64,000 nucleotides of DNA from CADCVW01 sp964251385 (GTDB taxonomy: Bacteria; Pseudomonadota; Alphaproteobacteria; Sphingomonadales; Sphingomonadaceae), in NCBI GenBank assembly GCA_964251385.1, contig CAXUJK010000002.1, positions 434,001 through 498,000 of the forward strand, read 5' to 3'. Shown in pieces: positions 33,148-41,446 of this stretch; the first letter of the stretch is position 1, and the number at the start of each line of letters is the position of its first letter. The notes beneath the pieces are model-generated. The model saw only the letters and a list, made by a program, of their open reading frames with translations, had not been told where the DNA came from and made no database searches. Position numbers and translations under genes: made by a program.

Positions 33148-34071
33148 CTAGGAGGCTCGCGCCGCGATCAGGTCGGACAACGCGCGCGCCAGATTCCGCG
33201 TCACGGCAATCTTGTCGCGCATGGGGAGTTGCAGCACGGGACCGACATCCGTCTTGTTGACGTCCACGATGTAGATGCGACCGTCGTCGACATCGCGGAG
33301 CACGTCGAGCGTACCCCATTCGAGCCCCATCGCCGCGTTGAACGCGACGATGCGGTCGATCTCCCGCGGGCTGAAAACCTCGTCGGGCGCGCGTGCCTCG
33401 ACGCGCAGATTCGCGCCGGACGCGAAGCGGTCGCGTAACCGGCGCGTCTTGACCGAGACCGCCACCGGTCGCCCGCCGACGCACGCGGTGCGCAGGTCCT
33501 GGACCTCGTCCCGGTCGGACGTGCGCACCAGCCGCTGGTAGCAGCGGCCGTCCCGGGCGCGCGTCGGGCACGTGACGACCCGGCCGTCGTGCATCGAATT
33601 GGCCTCAGCCTTTTCCACCGCCTCGCCGCTCCACGACATCGGCTCGATGCCGAGCCGGTAGCCGAACACGTCGCGAAACACCTGGTTGACGTGCCCCTTC
33701 GATATGTCGCGGCAGGCGTAGTTGATCGTGCGCCCGGCGAACGCGGCTCCCGGCGGGCTCCAGGTGCTGTCGTCGAAATGGAAGGCGATGTCGGCGCGCC
33801 CGGGATCGGACACGACGCGCATCCCCGCAAACGCCGCGACCGAACGGATCATGTACCACGGGCGGGGCGCGTCGGGGCTGAACCAGATCGCGGGGCCGCC
33901 GCGCCGCGTCAGCCGCCGCGCCGCGCCCGCCGCGCGCGTCACGAGGAAATAGCGCAGCCACGTCGCGACATGTCCCAGGACCTCCGTGTTCAGCGGGGTG
34001 GTCGCGCCCGTCTTGCGCACCACGACGCGGCCGTTCTCCCATGCGAAGTCCGTGAACCATCCGCGTTCCAT
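33148..34071 (-). CDS. ATP-grasp-like protein, putative first gene of the PKS operon
   Basis: 307 residues from the ATG at 34071; the frame stays open further upstream without another ATG, GTG or TTG, so the true start may differ. The C-terminal half has ATP-grasp features: a Lys in VEKAEANSMHDG, then MGLEWGTLDVLRD and DGRIYIVDVNKTDVGP, where the Asp-x-Asn provides metal ligands. The N-terminal half has no match I recognise. ATP-grasp enzymes ligate a carboxylate to an amine or thiol. Lying 34 bases upstream of the synthase, it might activate or decorate the polyketide, which would be new for this type of operon. Confidence 0.65.
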   Translation of the reverse strand: MERGWFTDFAWENGRVVVRKTGATTPLNTEVLGHVATWLRYFLVTRAAGAARRLTRRGGPAIWFSPDAPRPWYMIRSVAAFAGMRVVSDPGRADIAFHFDDSTWSPPGAAFAGRTINYACRDISKGHVNQVFRDVFGYRLGIEPMSWSGEAVEKAEANSMHDGRVVTCPTRARDGRCYQRLVRTSDRDEVQDLRTACVGGRPVAVSVKTRRLRDRFASGANLRVEARAPDEVFSPREIDRIVAFNAAMGLEWGTLDVLRDVDDGRIYIVDVNKTDVGPVLQLPMRDKIAVTRNLARALSDLIAARAS

Positions 34072-34243
34072 GCGGATGATCCGTTCGCCCAGCGACCGCC
34101 GGGCGGGCGCGTTGGAGAGCAGCGGCAGGGGAGCGGGCTGGGTGGAGATGCGACGGGACTCTCGACGAAACGGATACCACCGCGTGCCCGCGGTCGCATG
34201 AACGCGCCATGCCCGCCCCGCGCGCCCGCGTCGTTACCTTTTG

Positions 34244-35179
34244 TCAATCGGGCGCGGGATTGCCCGACCGCCAGCAAGGATCCCACGACGGTTCGGGCCC
34301 GAAGCAGGCGGCGAGGTGGTCGACCAGGGCGCGGACCCGGGCGGTGGCGGCGCGGCCGGGCGGCATCAGCGCGAACAGGCCCGCCTCCTCCAGCGGGAAG
34401 CCCGGCATCACGACGCGCAGGCTCCCGTCGGCGATCGCGGGCGACGCGATGAAGCTCGGCAGGATGACGAGGCCCAGCCCGGCGGCGGCGGCGGCGCGCA
34501 GGACGTCTCCGTTGTTCGCTCGCATCCGAGCACGCCCGCGCACGGTTTCCCAACCGTCGCCGACGCGGAAACGCCAGCGATCGGCGTTGGCGTAGGCAAG
34601 GACGTCGTGCCCCGCGATGTCGCGCGGGTGCGCTGGCGCGCCGTGCGCGTCGAGATAGGCGGGGGCACCCAGCAGCACGCGGCGCACGGGCGCAATGCGG
34701 CGCGCGACCAGACTGCTGTCGCCCAAATTCCCGATGCGCACGGCCAGGTCGTAGCCGTCGCCGACCAGGTCCACGGGGCGGTCGTCGAACGTCGCGTCCA
34801 GCTCCACCCGAGGGTGCGCCGCCGCGAAGTCGGCGAGCGCGGGGGCCAGGTGCATCGTGCCGAAGGACAAGGGCGCGGTCAGGCGGATGGGGCCGGCGAG
34901 CTGCGTCACCGCGTCCGCCACCGCCTCGCGCGCGGACTCCAGATCGGCGAGGATGGCGGCGGCGCGGAGGTAGTAGGCCTCGCCCGCGCCGGTGCGGACC
35001 GCGCCCGCCGCGGTGCGGGTCAGGAGCTTGGCACCCAGCTCCTCCTCCAGCCGCGCGACGCGTCGGCTGAGGCCCGACTTGGACATGCCGGTGCGGGTTG
35101 CGGCGCGCGCGAACGATCCGGTCTCGGCGACGCGGACGAAGGCGATGACGTCGAGCAGATCGGTCGCGCGTCGTTCCAT
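34244..35179 (-). CDS. LysR-family transcriptional regulator
   Basis: 311 residues from the ATG at 35179. The N-terminal winged helix-turn-helix (residues ~5-65) reads FVRVAETGSFARAATRTGMS and SGLSRRVARLEEELGAKLL. The C-terminal effector-binding domain is typical of the group that acts on quinone or redox-stress genes. It is divergent from azoreductase and pirin across 85 bases that contain inverted CGCAA/TTGCG half-sites, so it probably controls both itself and that pair. The C-terminal end is Pro/Trp-rich (PEPSWDPCWRSG). Confidence 0.9.
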   Translation of the reverse strand: MERRATDLLDVIAFVRVAETGSFARAATRTGMSKSGLSRRVARLEEELGAKLLTRTAAGAVRTGAGEAYYLRAAAILADLESAREAVADAVTQLAGPIRLTAPLSFGTMHLAPALADFAAAHPRVELDATFDDRPVDLVGDGYDLAVRIGNLGDSSLVARRIAPVRRVLLGAPAYLDAHGAPAHPRDIAGHDVLAYANADRWRFRVGDGWETVRGRARMRANNGDVLRAAAAAGLGLVILPSFIASPAIADGSLRVVMPGFPLEEAGLFALMPPGRAATARVRALVDHLAACFGPEPSWDPCWRSGNPAPD

Positions 35180-35183
35180 ATCC

Positions 35184-35220
35184 CGCAACAGCAGATTGCG
35201 TATGCGGCGTCTAGACGCAA
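35184..35220. promoter_or_regulatory. Candidate LysR operator
   Basis: Three half-sites lie between the divergent LysR and azoreductase genes: CGCAA (35184), TTGCG (35196) and CGCAA (35216). The last is part of a perfect 12-base palindrome GCGTCTAGACGC (35207-35218). The spacing and dyads fit a LysR regulator that binds activation and repression sites. Function inferred. Confidence 0.5.
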
Positions 35221-35264
35221 CGCGTGGCCGGTCCCATCTCCGCCGTTCAGCAGGAGCATCGATC

Positions 35265-35882
35265 ATGACAAAAGCACTCGTTCTCACCAGCAGCGCCGCG
35301 GGCGCGGCGTCCGTTTCCGGCGAGATCGTGGCCGCGCTGCTCGAAACGCTGCGCGCGCGGGAGCCGGGGATGATCGTCGTCTCGCGCGATCTCGGCACAA
35401 ATCCCGTGCCTCACCTGACGCCCGACAGCCTCGGCGGTATCGCGGGCAGGACGGACACCCCTGCGATGCAGGAGACCGCCGCGCTCGCCCACGCGCTCGT
35501 GGAGGAACTGTCCGCCGCCGATCTGCTCGTGATCGGGTCGCCCATGTACAATTTCGGGATCACGTCGACGCTGAAGGCCTGGTTCGACCACGTGCTGCGC
35601 GCGGGCGTCACGTTCCGCTACACCGCCGAAGGTCCGGTCGGGCTGATGACCGGCAAGCGCGCGATCGTGGTCGAGTCGCGGGGAGGTCTCTACAGCGAGG
35701 GCCCGGCGGCCGGCTTCGACAATCAGGAGCCGCATCTGCGCACCATGCTGGGCTTCATCGGCATCACGGACGTGACGTTCGTGCGCGCCGAACAGCTCGC
35801 GATCGGCCCCGAGGCGCGCGCCGCCTCCATCGCGGCGGCGCTGGATACGGTGCGCGGCCCCGACCTGAAGCTCGCGGCATGA
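35265..35882 (+). CDS. azoR: FMN-dependent NADH azoreductase / quinone reductase
   Basis: 205 residues, the usual AzoR length. The flavodoxin-like fold is shown by ALVLTSSAAG at the N-terminus, SPMYNFGITSTLKAWFDHVLR (the FMN-binding and dimer region conserved in AzoR) and AGVTFRYTAEGPVGLMTGKR. It reduces azo dyes and, physiologically, quinones by two electrons. The stop overlaps the pirin start as ATGA. Divergent LysR regulator upstream; the pair probably answers electrophile or quinone stress. Confidence 0.93.
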   Translation: MTKALVLTSSAAGAASVSGEIVAALLETLRAREPGMIVVSRDLGTNPVPHLTPDSLGGIAGRTDTPAMQETAALAHALVEELSAADLLVIGSPMYNFGITSTLKAWFDHVLRAGVTFRYTAEGPVGLMTGKRAIVVESRGGLYSEGPAAGFDNQEPHLRTMLGFIGITDVTFVRAEQLAIGPEARAASIAAALDTVRGPDLKLAA

Positions 35883-36574
35883 TCGACGTCAGACCCTTCG
35901 CCTCGCTGGGCGGCGCCGACCATGGCTGGCTCAACGCCCGTCATCATTTCAGCTTCGCAAGCTATCACGACCCGCGCCGGATGGGGTGGGGCGCGATCCG
36001 GGTGTGGAACGACGACGAGATCGCCGCGCACTCCGGCTTCCCCGCGCACCCGCACCGCGACATGGAAATCATCACCTATGTCCGCAGCGGCGCGATCACG
36101 CACAAGGATTCGCTCGGCAATGAAGGCCGTACGGAAGCCGGCGACGTGCAGGTCATGTCGGCGGGTACGGGGGTGCGCCACGCCGAGATGAACCTCGAAG
36201 ATGAGCAGACGACCTTGTTCCAGATCTGGGTGGAGACGGACAGGCCGGGCGCGCCGCCGAGCTGGGGCATGAAGCCGTTCCCCAAGGGCGAGCGTTCGGG
36301 CCGGTTCGTCACGCTGGCAAGCGGCGACGGTGCGGACGGCACGCTCCACATCAACGCGGACGCCCGCGTGCTGGGGGCCACCATACCCGCCGGCGAGCGT
36401 GTCACGATCGACCTGGATCCCGAGCGCCACGCCTATCTCGTCGCCGCAACCGGGCAAATCGCGGTCAACGGCGTGGATGTCGACGCCCGTGACGGCGTCG
36501 CGATCACGGGCGAGACGCAGGTGACCATCGCGGCATCCGCCGAGGCGGAGCTTGTGCTGGTGGACGCGCGCTGA
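35879..36574 (+). CDS. Pirin-family protein (possible quercetinase)
   Basis: 231 residues. The cupin metal site is present: HPHRDMEIITYV supplies two His, and TGVRHAEMN the third His and the Glu. The N-terminal domain and the second cupin-like domain follow the YhhW/pirin pattern. Bacterial pirins can show quercetin 2,3-dioxygenase activity. Co-transcription with azoreductase fits a role in handling phenolic or quinone compounds. The stop overlaps the following gene by CTGA if the CTG start is right. Confidence 0.92.
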   Translation: MIDVRPFASLGGADHGWLNARHHFSFASYHDPRRMGWGAIRVWNDDEIAAHSGFPAHPHRDMEIITYVRSGAITHKDSLGNEGRTEAGDVQVMSAGTGVRHAEMNLEDEQTTLFQIWVETDRPGAPPSWGMKPFPKGERSGRFVTLASGDGADGTLHINADARVLGATIPAGERVTIDLDPERHAYLVAATGQIAVNGVDVDARDGVAITGETQVTIAASAEAELVLVDAR

Positions 36575-37269
36575 CCGGCCTGCCGACCTACGACGTCGTG
36601 ATCCCCTGCTTCAACCGTTCGCGGGCGGTCGCGGACGCGGTGGCGAGCGTGCTCGCGCAGAGCCCCGCGCCGGTCGGCGTGACTGTGGTGGACGACGCGT
36701 CGAGCGACGGCAGCGCCGCTGTCCTCCGCGCGCTGGCGTCGCGATACCCGACGGTGCTGCCGCTGCTGCTGCCCCGCAACGGCGGCGTGTCCGCCGCGCG
36801 CAATGTCGGGATCGCGGCGGGCACGGCCGCCTGGATCGGGTTCGTCGACGACGACGACATCTGGCTTCCCGGCGCGGCGGCGGCGATGCTGAGCGCGGCG
36901 GCGACGGGCGCGTACGACGTGGTCGTCGGCCATTTCGCGCGCGTCGCGCAAGGCGCGGCACCCGGTCCCGCCGAATGCGGGTGGGACGGCGGCGACATCC
37001 GCGCCGCGTTGCGCGGCGGCGGGGTCGTCGGGACGAGCTGGTCGCTGGTCCGCCGAACGGGCGTCGAGGCGGTCGGCGGTTTCGATCCGACGTTCCGCAC
37101 GTGCGAGGACTGGGACTTCTTCACCCGCCTGGCCGCGGCCGGCGCGCGCTTCGGCCGCATCGACACAGTCGTCGCGCACTACCGCACCGTCCCCGGCGCG
37201 CGCATGATCGCCGACCCGACGCTGGCCGCCAACGAGGCGCGCGCGCGGGCGCATCCGTTCCTGGCCTAG
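36571..37269 (+). CDS. Family 2 glycosyltransferase
   Basis: 232 residues if it starts at CTG 36571. The next start, GTG 36598, would cut off the first beta-strand (TYDVVIPCFNR), so CTG overlapping the pirin stop is preferred. GT-A features are DDASSDGS after the nucleotide-binding strand, the metal-binding FVDDDDIW and the acceptor region RTCEDWDFFTRL. It transfers a sugar from a nucleotide donor; substrate unknown. Its stop is shared as CTAG with the convergent aminotransferase. Confidence 0.85.
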   Translation: MTGLPTYDVVIPCFNRSRAVADAVASVLAQSPAPVGVTVVDDASSDGSAAVLRALASRYPTVLPLLLPRNGGVSAARNVGIAAGTAAWIGFVDDDDIWLPGAAAAMLSAAATGAYDVVVGHFARVAQGAAPGPAECGWDGGDIRAALRGGGVVGTSWSLVRRTGVEAVGGFDPTFRTCEDWDFFTRLAAAGARFGRIDTVVAHYRTVPGARMIADPTLAANEARARAHPFLA

Positions 37270-38444
37270 GCGGCCGCCAGAAACGTTTTCACGTTGCGCG
37301 CGGCCTGCCGCAGTCGTTGTTCGTTCTCGACCAGCGCGATGCGGACGAAGCCTTCGCCTTCCTCGCCGAAGCCCGTGCCGGGCGCGACCGCGACCTTGGC
37401 TTCCGCCAGCAAGCGCTTGCTGAATTCGAGCGAGCCGAGCGTGCGGAACGGTTCGGGGATCGGAACCCAAGCAAACATCGAGGCTTGCGGAACGGGGATC
37501 GGCCAGCCCGCTCTGCCAAAACTGTCGACGAGTGCGTCGCGGCGGGCTTTGTATAATGCCCGGTTGGTGGCGATGATGTCCTGCGGACCGTTCAACGCGG
37601 CGACGGCGGCCGCCTGGATCGGCGTGAACGCGCCGTAGTCGAGGTAGCTTTTGACGCGGGTCAGCGCCTCGATCAGCCGCTTGTTTCCGACCGCGAACCC
37701 GATGCGCCAGCCGGCCATGCTGTACGTTTTCGACATGCTGGTGAACTCGATCGCGACGTCCTGCGCGCCCGGCACCTGCAGGATCGACGGCGTCGGTTCA
37801 TCCCCGAAATAGATTTCGGCATAGGCCAGGTCGCTGATCACCCACAGGCCATGCGCGCGGGCGAAGGCCACGACTTCGGCGTAGAAAGCGAGGTCTACGA
37901 CCTCAGCGGTCGGGTTGCTCGGATACCCCATGACGAGCACGGTCGGGCGGGGCACGGTGTACTTCATCGCGTTTGCGAGCCGCACGAAGAAATCGGGGCC
38001 GGGCGCGGCGGGGATCGAGCGGATGGTCGCGCCCGCGATGATGAACCCGAACGTGTGTATGGGGTAGGACGGGTTGGGCGCGAGCACGACGTCGCCGGGC
38101 GCGGTGATCGCCTGCGCGAGATTGGCGAGGCCCTCCTTCGATCCCAACGTCACGACGACCTGCGTGTCCGGGTCTAGATCCACCCCGAAGCGGCGCGCGT
38201 AGTAGGCGGCCTGGGCGCGGCGCAGGCCCGCGATTCCTTTCGACGCGGAGTAGCCGTGCGCGTCGGGCTTGCGCGAGACTTCGGCAAGCTTGTCGAGGAC
38301 GTGCGCGGGGGGCGGGGTGTCGGGGTTGCCCATGCCGAGATCGACGACGTCCTCGCCCCGCGCCCGCGCCGCCGCCTTCATCGCGTTCACTTCGGCGAAC
38401 ACGTAGGGCGGCAGGCGGCGGATGCGGTAGAAGTCCTCGGTCAT
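37266..38444 (-). CDS. PLP-dependent aminotransferase (AlaC/LL-DAP aminotransferase-like)
   Basis: 392 residues, fold type I class I/II. The N-terminus MTEDFYRIRRLPPYVFAEVN is that of the AlaC-like (YfdZ) subgroup. Motifs include the Asn in GYPSNPTAEV, Asp in VISDLAYAEI, the PLP Lys in SMSKTYSMAGWR and the C-terminal Arg in GFVRIALVENE. It probably makes alanine or a related amino acid from pyruvate and glutamate. Divergent from the PilZ gene; the promoter must lie in the 74-base gap. Confidence 0.9.
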   Translation of the reverse strand: MTEDFYRIRRLPPYVFAEVNAMKAAARARGEDVVDLGMGNPDTPPPAHVLDKLAEVSRKPDAHGYSASKGIAGLRRAQAAYYARRFGVDLDPDTQVVVTLGSKEGLANLAQAITAPGDVVLAPNPSYPIHTFGFIIAGATIRSIPAAPGPDFFVRLANAMKYTVPRPTVLVMGYPSNPTAEVVDLAFYAEVVAFARAHGLWVISDLAYAEIYFGDEPTPSILQVPGAQDVAIEFTSMSKTYSMAGWRIGFAVGNKRLIEALTRVKSYLDYGAFTPIQAAAVAALNGPQDIIATNRALYKARRDALVDSFGRAGWPIPVPQASMFAWVPIPEPFRTLGSLEFSKRLLAEAKVAVAPGTGFGEEGEGFVRIALVENEQRLRQAARNVKTFLAAA

Positions 38445-38518
38445 GCTGCAAGCGTAGCCCCGGAAAGAGCTTGTTCACAACAGACGGTTACGATGCGGGA
38501 CGTCCAAGGAGTGCCCGC

Positions 38519-38878
38519 GTGTCCATCGTCGATCGCAAGGACGTCGTCGACCGCAAGGCCAGGCGCGTGGCCGTGGCGCTTCCTTCGCGCGTCACGTACC
38601 GCGGCATGCAGTCCGCCGACGTGACCGTGCACGACCTCGCATTTACCGGCTTTCGCGCGACGTGCGCGGTGGAGTTCGCCAAGGGCGACCGCGTGTCGAT
38701 CGACCTGCCGCCGTTCGGGCTCGTCCCGGCCAGGATCGCGTGGTGCCGCGACGGCCTGATCGGCGGGCTGTTCGACGCGGTCGTCGACATCCGGCACTGC
38801 GTCCTCAAGCCGGGCGAGCCGTCCTACTTCTCGACGCAGCGCAGGCGCACGAGCCGCAGCGGGGACCGGCTGGAGTAA
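38519..38878 (+). CDS. PilZ-domain protein (c-di-GMP effector candidate)
   Basis: 119 residues from GTG 38519, which has AAGGAG 8 bases upstream. The RxxxR-type arm is in DRKARRVAVALPSRV, and the second motif D/N-x-S-x-x-G is present as DLAFTG with Ala for Ser. A beta-barrel of ~90 residues fits a single-domain PilZ. It may bind c-di-GMP, although the Ser-to-Ala change makes that less certain. It ends 7 bases from the convergent XRE gene. Confidence 0.8.
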   Translation: MSIVDRKDVVDRKARRVAVALPSRVTYRGMQSADVTVHDLAFTGFRATCAVEFAKGDRVSIDLPPFGLVPARIAWCRDGLIGGLFDAVVDIRHCVLKPGEPSYFSTQRRRTSRSGDRLE

Positions 38879-38885
38879 AAAGTGC

Positions 38886-39116
38886 TTACTCGGCGTCCGC
38901 GAGGTCGCCGGCGTCAAAGGCATAGTCGAGCAGGTCGGCCGGTTTGCACTCCAAGGCGGCGCAGAGGCGGGCAAGCGTGCCGAAACGGATGCCCCGCACC
39001 TTGCCCGATCTGAACAGGGACAATTGCGTTTCGCTCAGGCTGATGGCGGCGGCCAAGTCCTTGGCGCGCATGCCGCGGCGCGCCAGCACCGCGTCGAGCG
39101 TGATACGGACAGGCAT
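38886..39116 (-). CDS. Small XRE-type helix-turn-helix regulator
   Basis: 76 residues, nearly all a Cro/C1-type HTH: MRAKDLAAAISLSETQLSLF with the recognition helix, then FGTLARLCAALECKPADLLDY. This matches the YozG-like regulators that are paired with DUF2975 membrane proteins. It starts directly after the DUF2975 stop (no spacer), so it is translated from the same mRNA. The likely operator is the palindrome upstream of the DUF2975 gene. Confidence 0.9.
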   Translation of the reverse strand: MPVRITLDAVLARRGMRAKDLAAAISLSETQLSLFRSGKVRGIRFGTLARLCAALECKPADLLDYAFDAGDLADAE

Positions 39117-39635
39117 TTAAAAGAATGCGTCGAGTTCGGCCTGGATTTCCGCGGCGCGGCCCAGGACGCGCGACAACAGGACCAGCGCCAGTCCGACCGC
39201 GCCGACCGCCGCGTAGGCGACGTCGAAATGGCCGTAGCTCGCGAACACCTGCGGGCCCCATCCGGCATCGCTCATGATCCGCATCAGATTGGGCTGGACG
39301 ATCGCGCTCATCGCGCCCCCCGCGCCCAGGCCGATGCCGACGTCGCGCAAAGCTCGCGCCAGGGCCGGGTGGAAGTGCCGTCCCGCGGCGACCGCGCCCA
39401 GCGCACGCCGGATTGCCCATAGGGCGTACAGGTAGAAGACGCCCGGAGCCCAGAACACGAGCCAGCTTGCCGCGCGACCTGCAACGTCTCCATGGTCGCG
39501 CACATCGGGGTTGCTTTGCAGGCCGGCCGCCAAGCTGATCGCGGCGGCAAGGAGGAGGCCCGCGACGAGGCCGGAGACGGCACGGCGCAGCCAGCGGCTT
39601 CGCCCCTGGAGGTAGGGCAGGTCGTTCGTCATCAT
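39117..39635 (-). CDS. DUF2975 membrane protein
   Basis: 172 residues with four predicted membrane segments (about residues 18-40, 57-75, 95-118, 140-160) and cytoplasmic ends, the form of DUF2975/YoaS proteins. Function unknown for the family; it is typically encoded beside a small XRE regulator, as here. The ribosome-binding GGGAG falls inside a perfect palindrome only 3 bases before the ATG, which suggests tight control of translation or transcription. Confidence 0.85.
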   Translation of the reverse strand: MMTNDLPYLQGRSRWLRRAVSGLVAGLLLAAAISLAAGLQSNPDVRDHGDVAGRAASWLVFWAPGVFYLYALWAIRRALGAVAAGRHFHPALARALRDVGIGLGAGGAMSAIVQPNLMRIMSDAGWGPQVFASYGHFDVAYAAVGAVGLALVLLSRVLGRAAEIQAELDAFF

Positions 39636-39637
39636 TC

Positions 39638-39689
39638 TTTAACTCCCAGTTAAATAATCCTGGACTGCGGGTTTAAGTCTAACCTAAAT
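39638..39689. promoter_or_regulatory. Palindromic operator covering the DUF2975 ribosome-binding site
   Basis: TTTAACTCCCAGTTAAA (39638-39654) is a perfect 7-3-7 inverted repeat. A related half-site, TTTAAGT followed by CTAAA, occurs at 39672-39687. On the minus strand the loop and arm contain the GGGAG ribosome-binding site of the DUF2975 gene. It probably is the target of the XRE regulator and could also affect the divergent ABC exporter at 39719. Confidence 0.6.
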
Positions 39690-39718
39690 ACGGGACTCGG
39701 AACAAGCAGGGGCGTCAC

Positions 39719-40657
39719 GTGACCGCGGCGATCGAGAGCGAGGGTTTGGCGAAGCGCTTCGGCCGGCGCGACGCGGTCGCGGGGATCGACCTGCATGTGC
39801 CGACGTCGAGCATCTACGCGTTCCTGGGGCAGAACGGCGCCGGCAAGACGACCGCGATCCGCCTGATCCTGGGATTACTGCGGCCGACGGGGGGCAGCGT
39901 GCGCGTGTGGGGGCACGATGTCGCGTCCGACCGGCTGCGGGCGGCGCGGGGCGTCGGGTCGCTGGTCGAAACGCCCGCGCTCTACGACCGCCTGACGGGA
40001 CGCGAGAACCTCGACCTGACGCGCAGGATGCTGGGTGTGTCGGCGTCGGAGATCGATCGCGTGCTGGACGTCGTCGACTTGGCGGGCGCGGGCGGGCGCT
40101 TGGCCGGCGGCTACTCGCTCGGGATGCGTCAGCGGCTCGGGCTGGCGCGCGCGCTGCTCGGGCGACCGCGGCTGCTGATCCTCGACGAGCCGTCCAACGG
40201 CCTCGATCCCGACGGCATGCGCGACATGCGCGCGCTGATCCGCGCGCTGCCCGATCGCGACGGGGCGACCGTGTTCGTATCGAGCCATATGCTGGGTGAA
40301 GTCGAGCAGATCGCGACCCATGTCGGGTTGATGCACGAAGGCCGGTTGCTGGCGCAGAGCACGCTCGCGGAAATCAAGGCAGGGGTGCGGTCGCTTCATG
40401 CCGCGGTTGGGGAGGCCGAGCGGGCGGCGGCGGCTTTGTCGGATATAGGCTTGAGCGCGCGAGCGACGGGTGACGGCGACCTGCAGGTGACGGTGCCGCA
40501 AGGCGAGGACGGCGCGTCGTTCGCGGCCGCGGTCAACGCCAGGCTGGTGGAGCGGGGTTTCGGCGTGTCGCGCCTGGGGCTCGCCGAACGGACGTTGGAG
40601 GACGTGTATCTGGGCATGATCGACGCCCGCCGCGCGTCCTCATCCCAAGGAGCCTGA
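39719..40657 (+). CDS. ABC-2 type exporter ATPase
   Basis: 312 residues from GTG 39719. Walker A is GQNGAGKTTA, the signature YSLGMRQRLGLARAL, Walker B LLILDEPSNGLD and the switch His in VSSHML. The C-terminal ~80 residues form the extra domain seen in BcrA/CcmA-like ATPases of ABC-2 exporters. It partners the permease that starts 1 base downstream. Divergent from the DUF2975/XRE pair across 83 bases that hold the palindromic operator, so it may share that regulator. Confidence 0.93.
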   Translation: MTAAIESEGLAKRFGRRDAVAGIDLHVPTSSIYAFLGQNGAGKTTAIRLILGLLRPTGGSVRVWGHDVASDRLRAARGVGSLVETPALYDRLTGRENLDLTRRMLGVSASEIDRVLDVVDLAGAGGRLAGGYSLGMRQRLGLARALLGRPRLLILDEPSNGLDPDGMRDMRALIRALPDRDGATVFVSSHMLGEVEQIATHVGLMHEGRLLAQSTLAEIKAGVRSLHAAVGEAERAAAALSDIGLSARATGDGDLQVTVPQGEDGASFAAAVNARLVERGFGVSRLGLAERTLEDVYLGMIDARRASSSQGA

Positions 40658-40658
40658 C

Positions 40659-41384
40659 ATGCTGACGACGGTTCGGGTCGAGTTCGCCAAGCTGAAGCGG
40701 TCGCTGGCGCTGCTGCTGTGCGTCGCCGCGCCGATATTCGTGGCGCTGCTCGCGCTGCTGATCGGGCTGGACGGCGACAAGCCGGTGCCGTGGCCCATGT
40801 TCACGACGAGCGGGGCGGCGATGTGGGCGTACTTCATGCTGCCGATGTCGGTGACCGCGCTGACCGTGCTCGTCGCGCAGATCGAGCATGGGGCGAAGGC
40901 GTGGAACGCGGTGCTCGCGCTGCCTGTACCGCGATCACGCATCTTCGCTGCAAAGGCGCTTGTCGTCGTCGCGCTCGTGGCGGCGATGACGATCGCCGTG
41001 TTTGCGCTGATATTCCTCGCCGGCTTCGTCCTGGAAGCTGCAAAGGCAGGCGACAAGTTGACGGGCGTTCCCCGGCCTGGGGACGCGGCGCGCCTGCTGG
41101 CGAAGATGTTCGCAGGCTCGCTGCTGCTGATCGCGATCCAGCTTTGGACGGCGCTGCGGTTCCGAAGTTTCGTGCCGCCCTTGGTGCTGGGGATCGGCGG
41201 GACGTTCGTGGCGGTGGCGGCGACCGCGGCCAAGCAGGGGGCGTGGTTTCCATGGCTGATCCCGGTCAGTGCGCTGGCCAAGGATGCCGAACGTGGCGGC
41301 ACCGCGATCGTCTTCGGCTTCGCGGGCGGACTTGTCGCCGGGGCCGCGATGCTCGTCAACCTGAGCCGATCCGAGGCGCGCTAG
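40659..41384 (+). CDS. ABC-2 type exporter permease
   Basis: 241 residues with about six membrane helices (first at ~17-38, last at ~215-233), the usual ABC-2 layout of bacitracin-type or lantibiotic-immunity permeases. It follows the ATPase gene by one base and has AAGGAG ahead of its ATG. The pair could export a peptide, antibiotic or lipid; nothing here reveals the substrate. Confidence 0.88.
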   Translation: MLTTVRVEFAKLKRSLALLLCVAAPIFVALLALLIGLDGDKPVPWPMFTTSGAAMWAYFMLPMSVTALTVLVAQIEHGAKAWNAVLALPVPRSRIFAAKALVVVALVAAMTIAVFALIFLAGFVLEAAKAGDKLTGVPRPGDAARLLAKMFAGSLLLIAIQLWTALRFRSFVPPLVLGIGGTFVAVAATAAKQGAWFPWLIPVSALAKDAERGGTAIVFGFAGGLVAGAAMLVNLSRSEAR

Positions 41385-41446
41385 CAGCCCGGCGGCGTGT
41401 CCGCGGGCTTGACACTTCGGGCGGGTCCATCGAATGGCGGCGGCCG

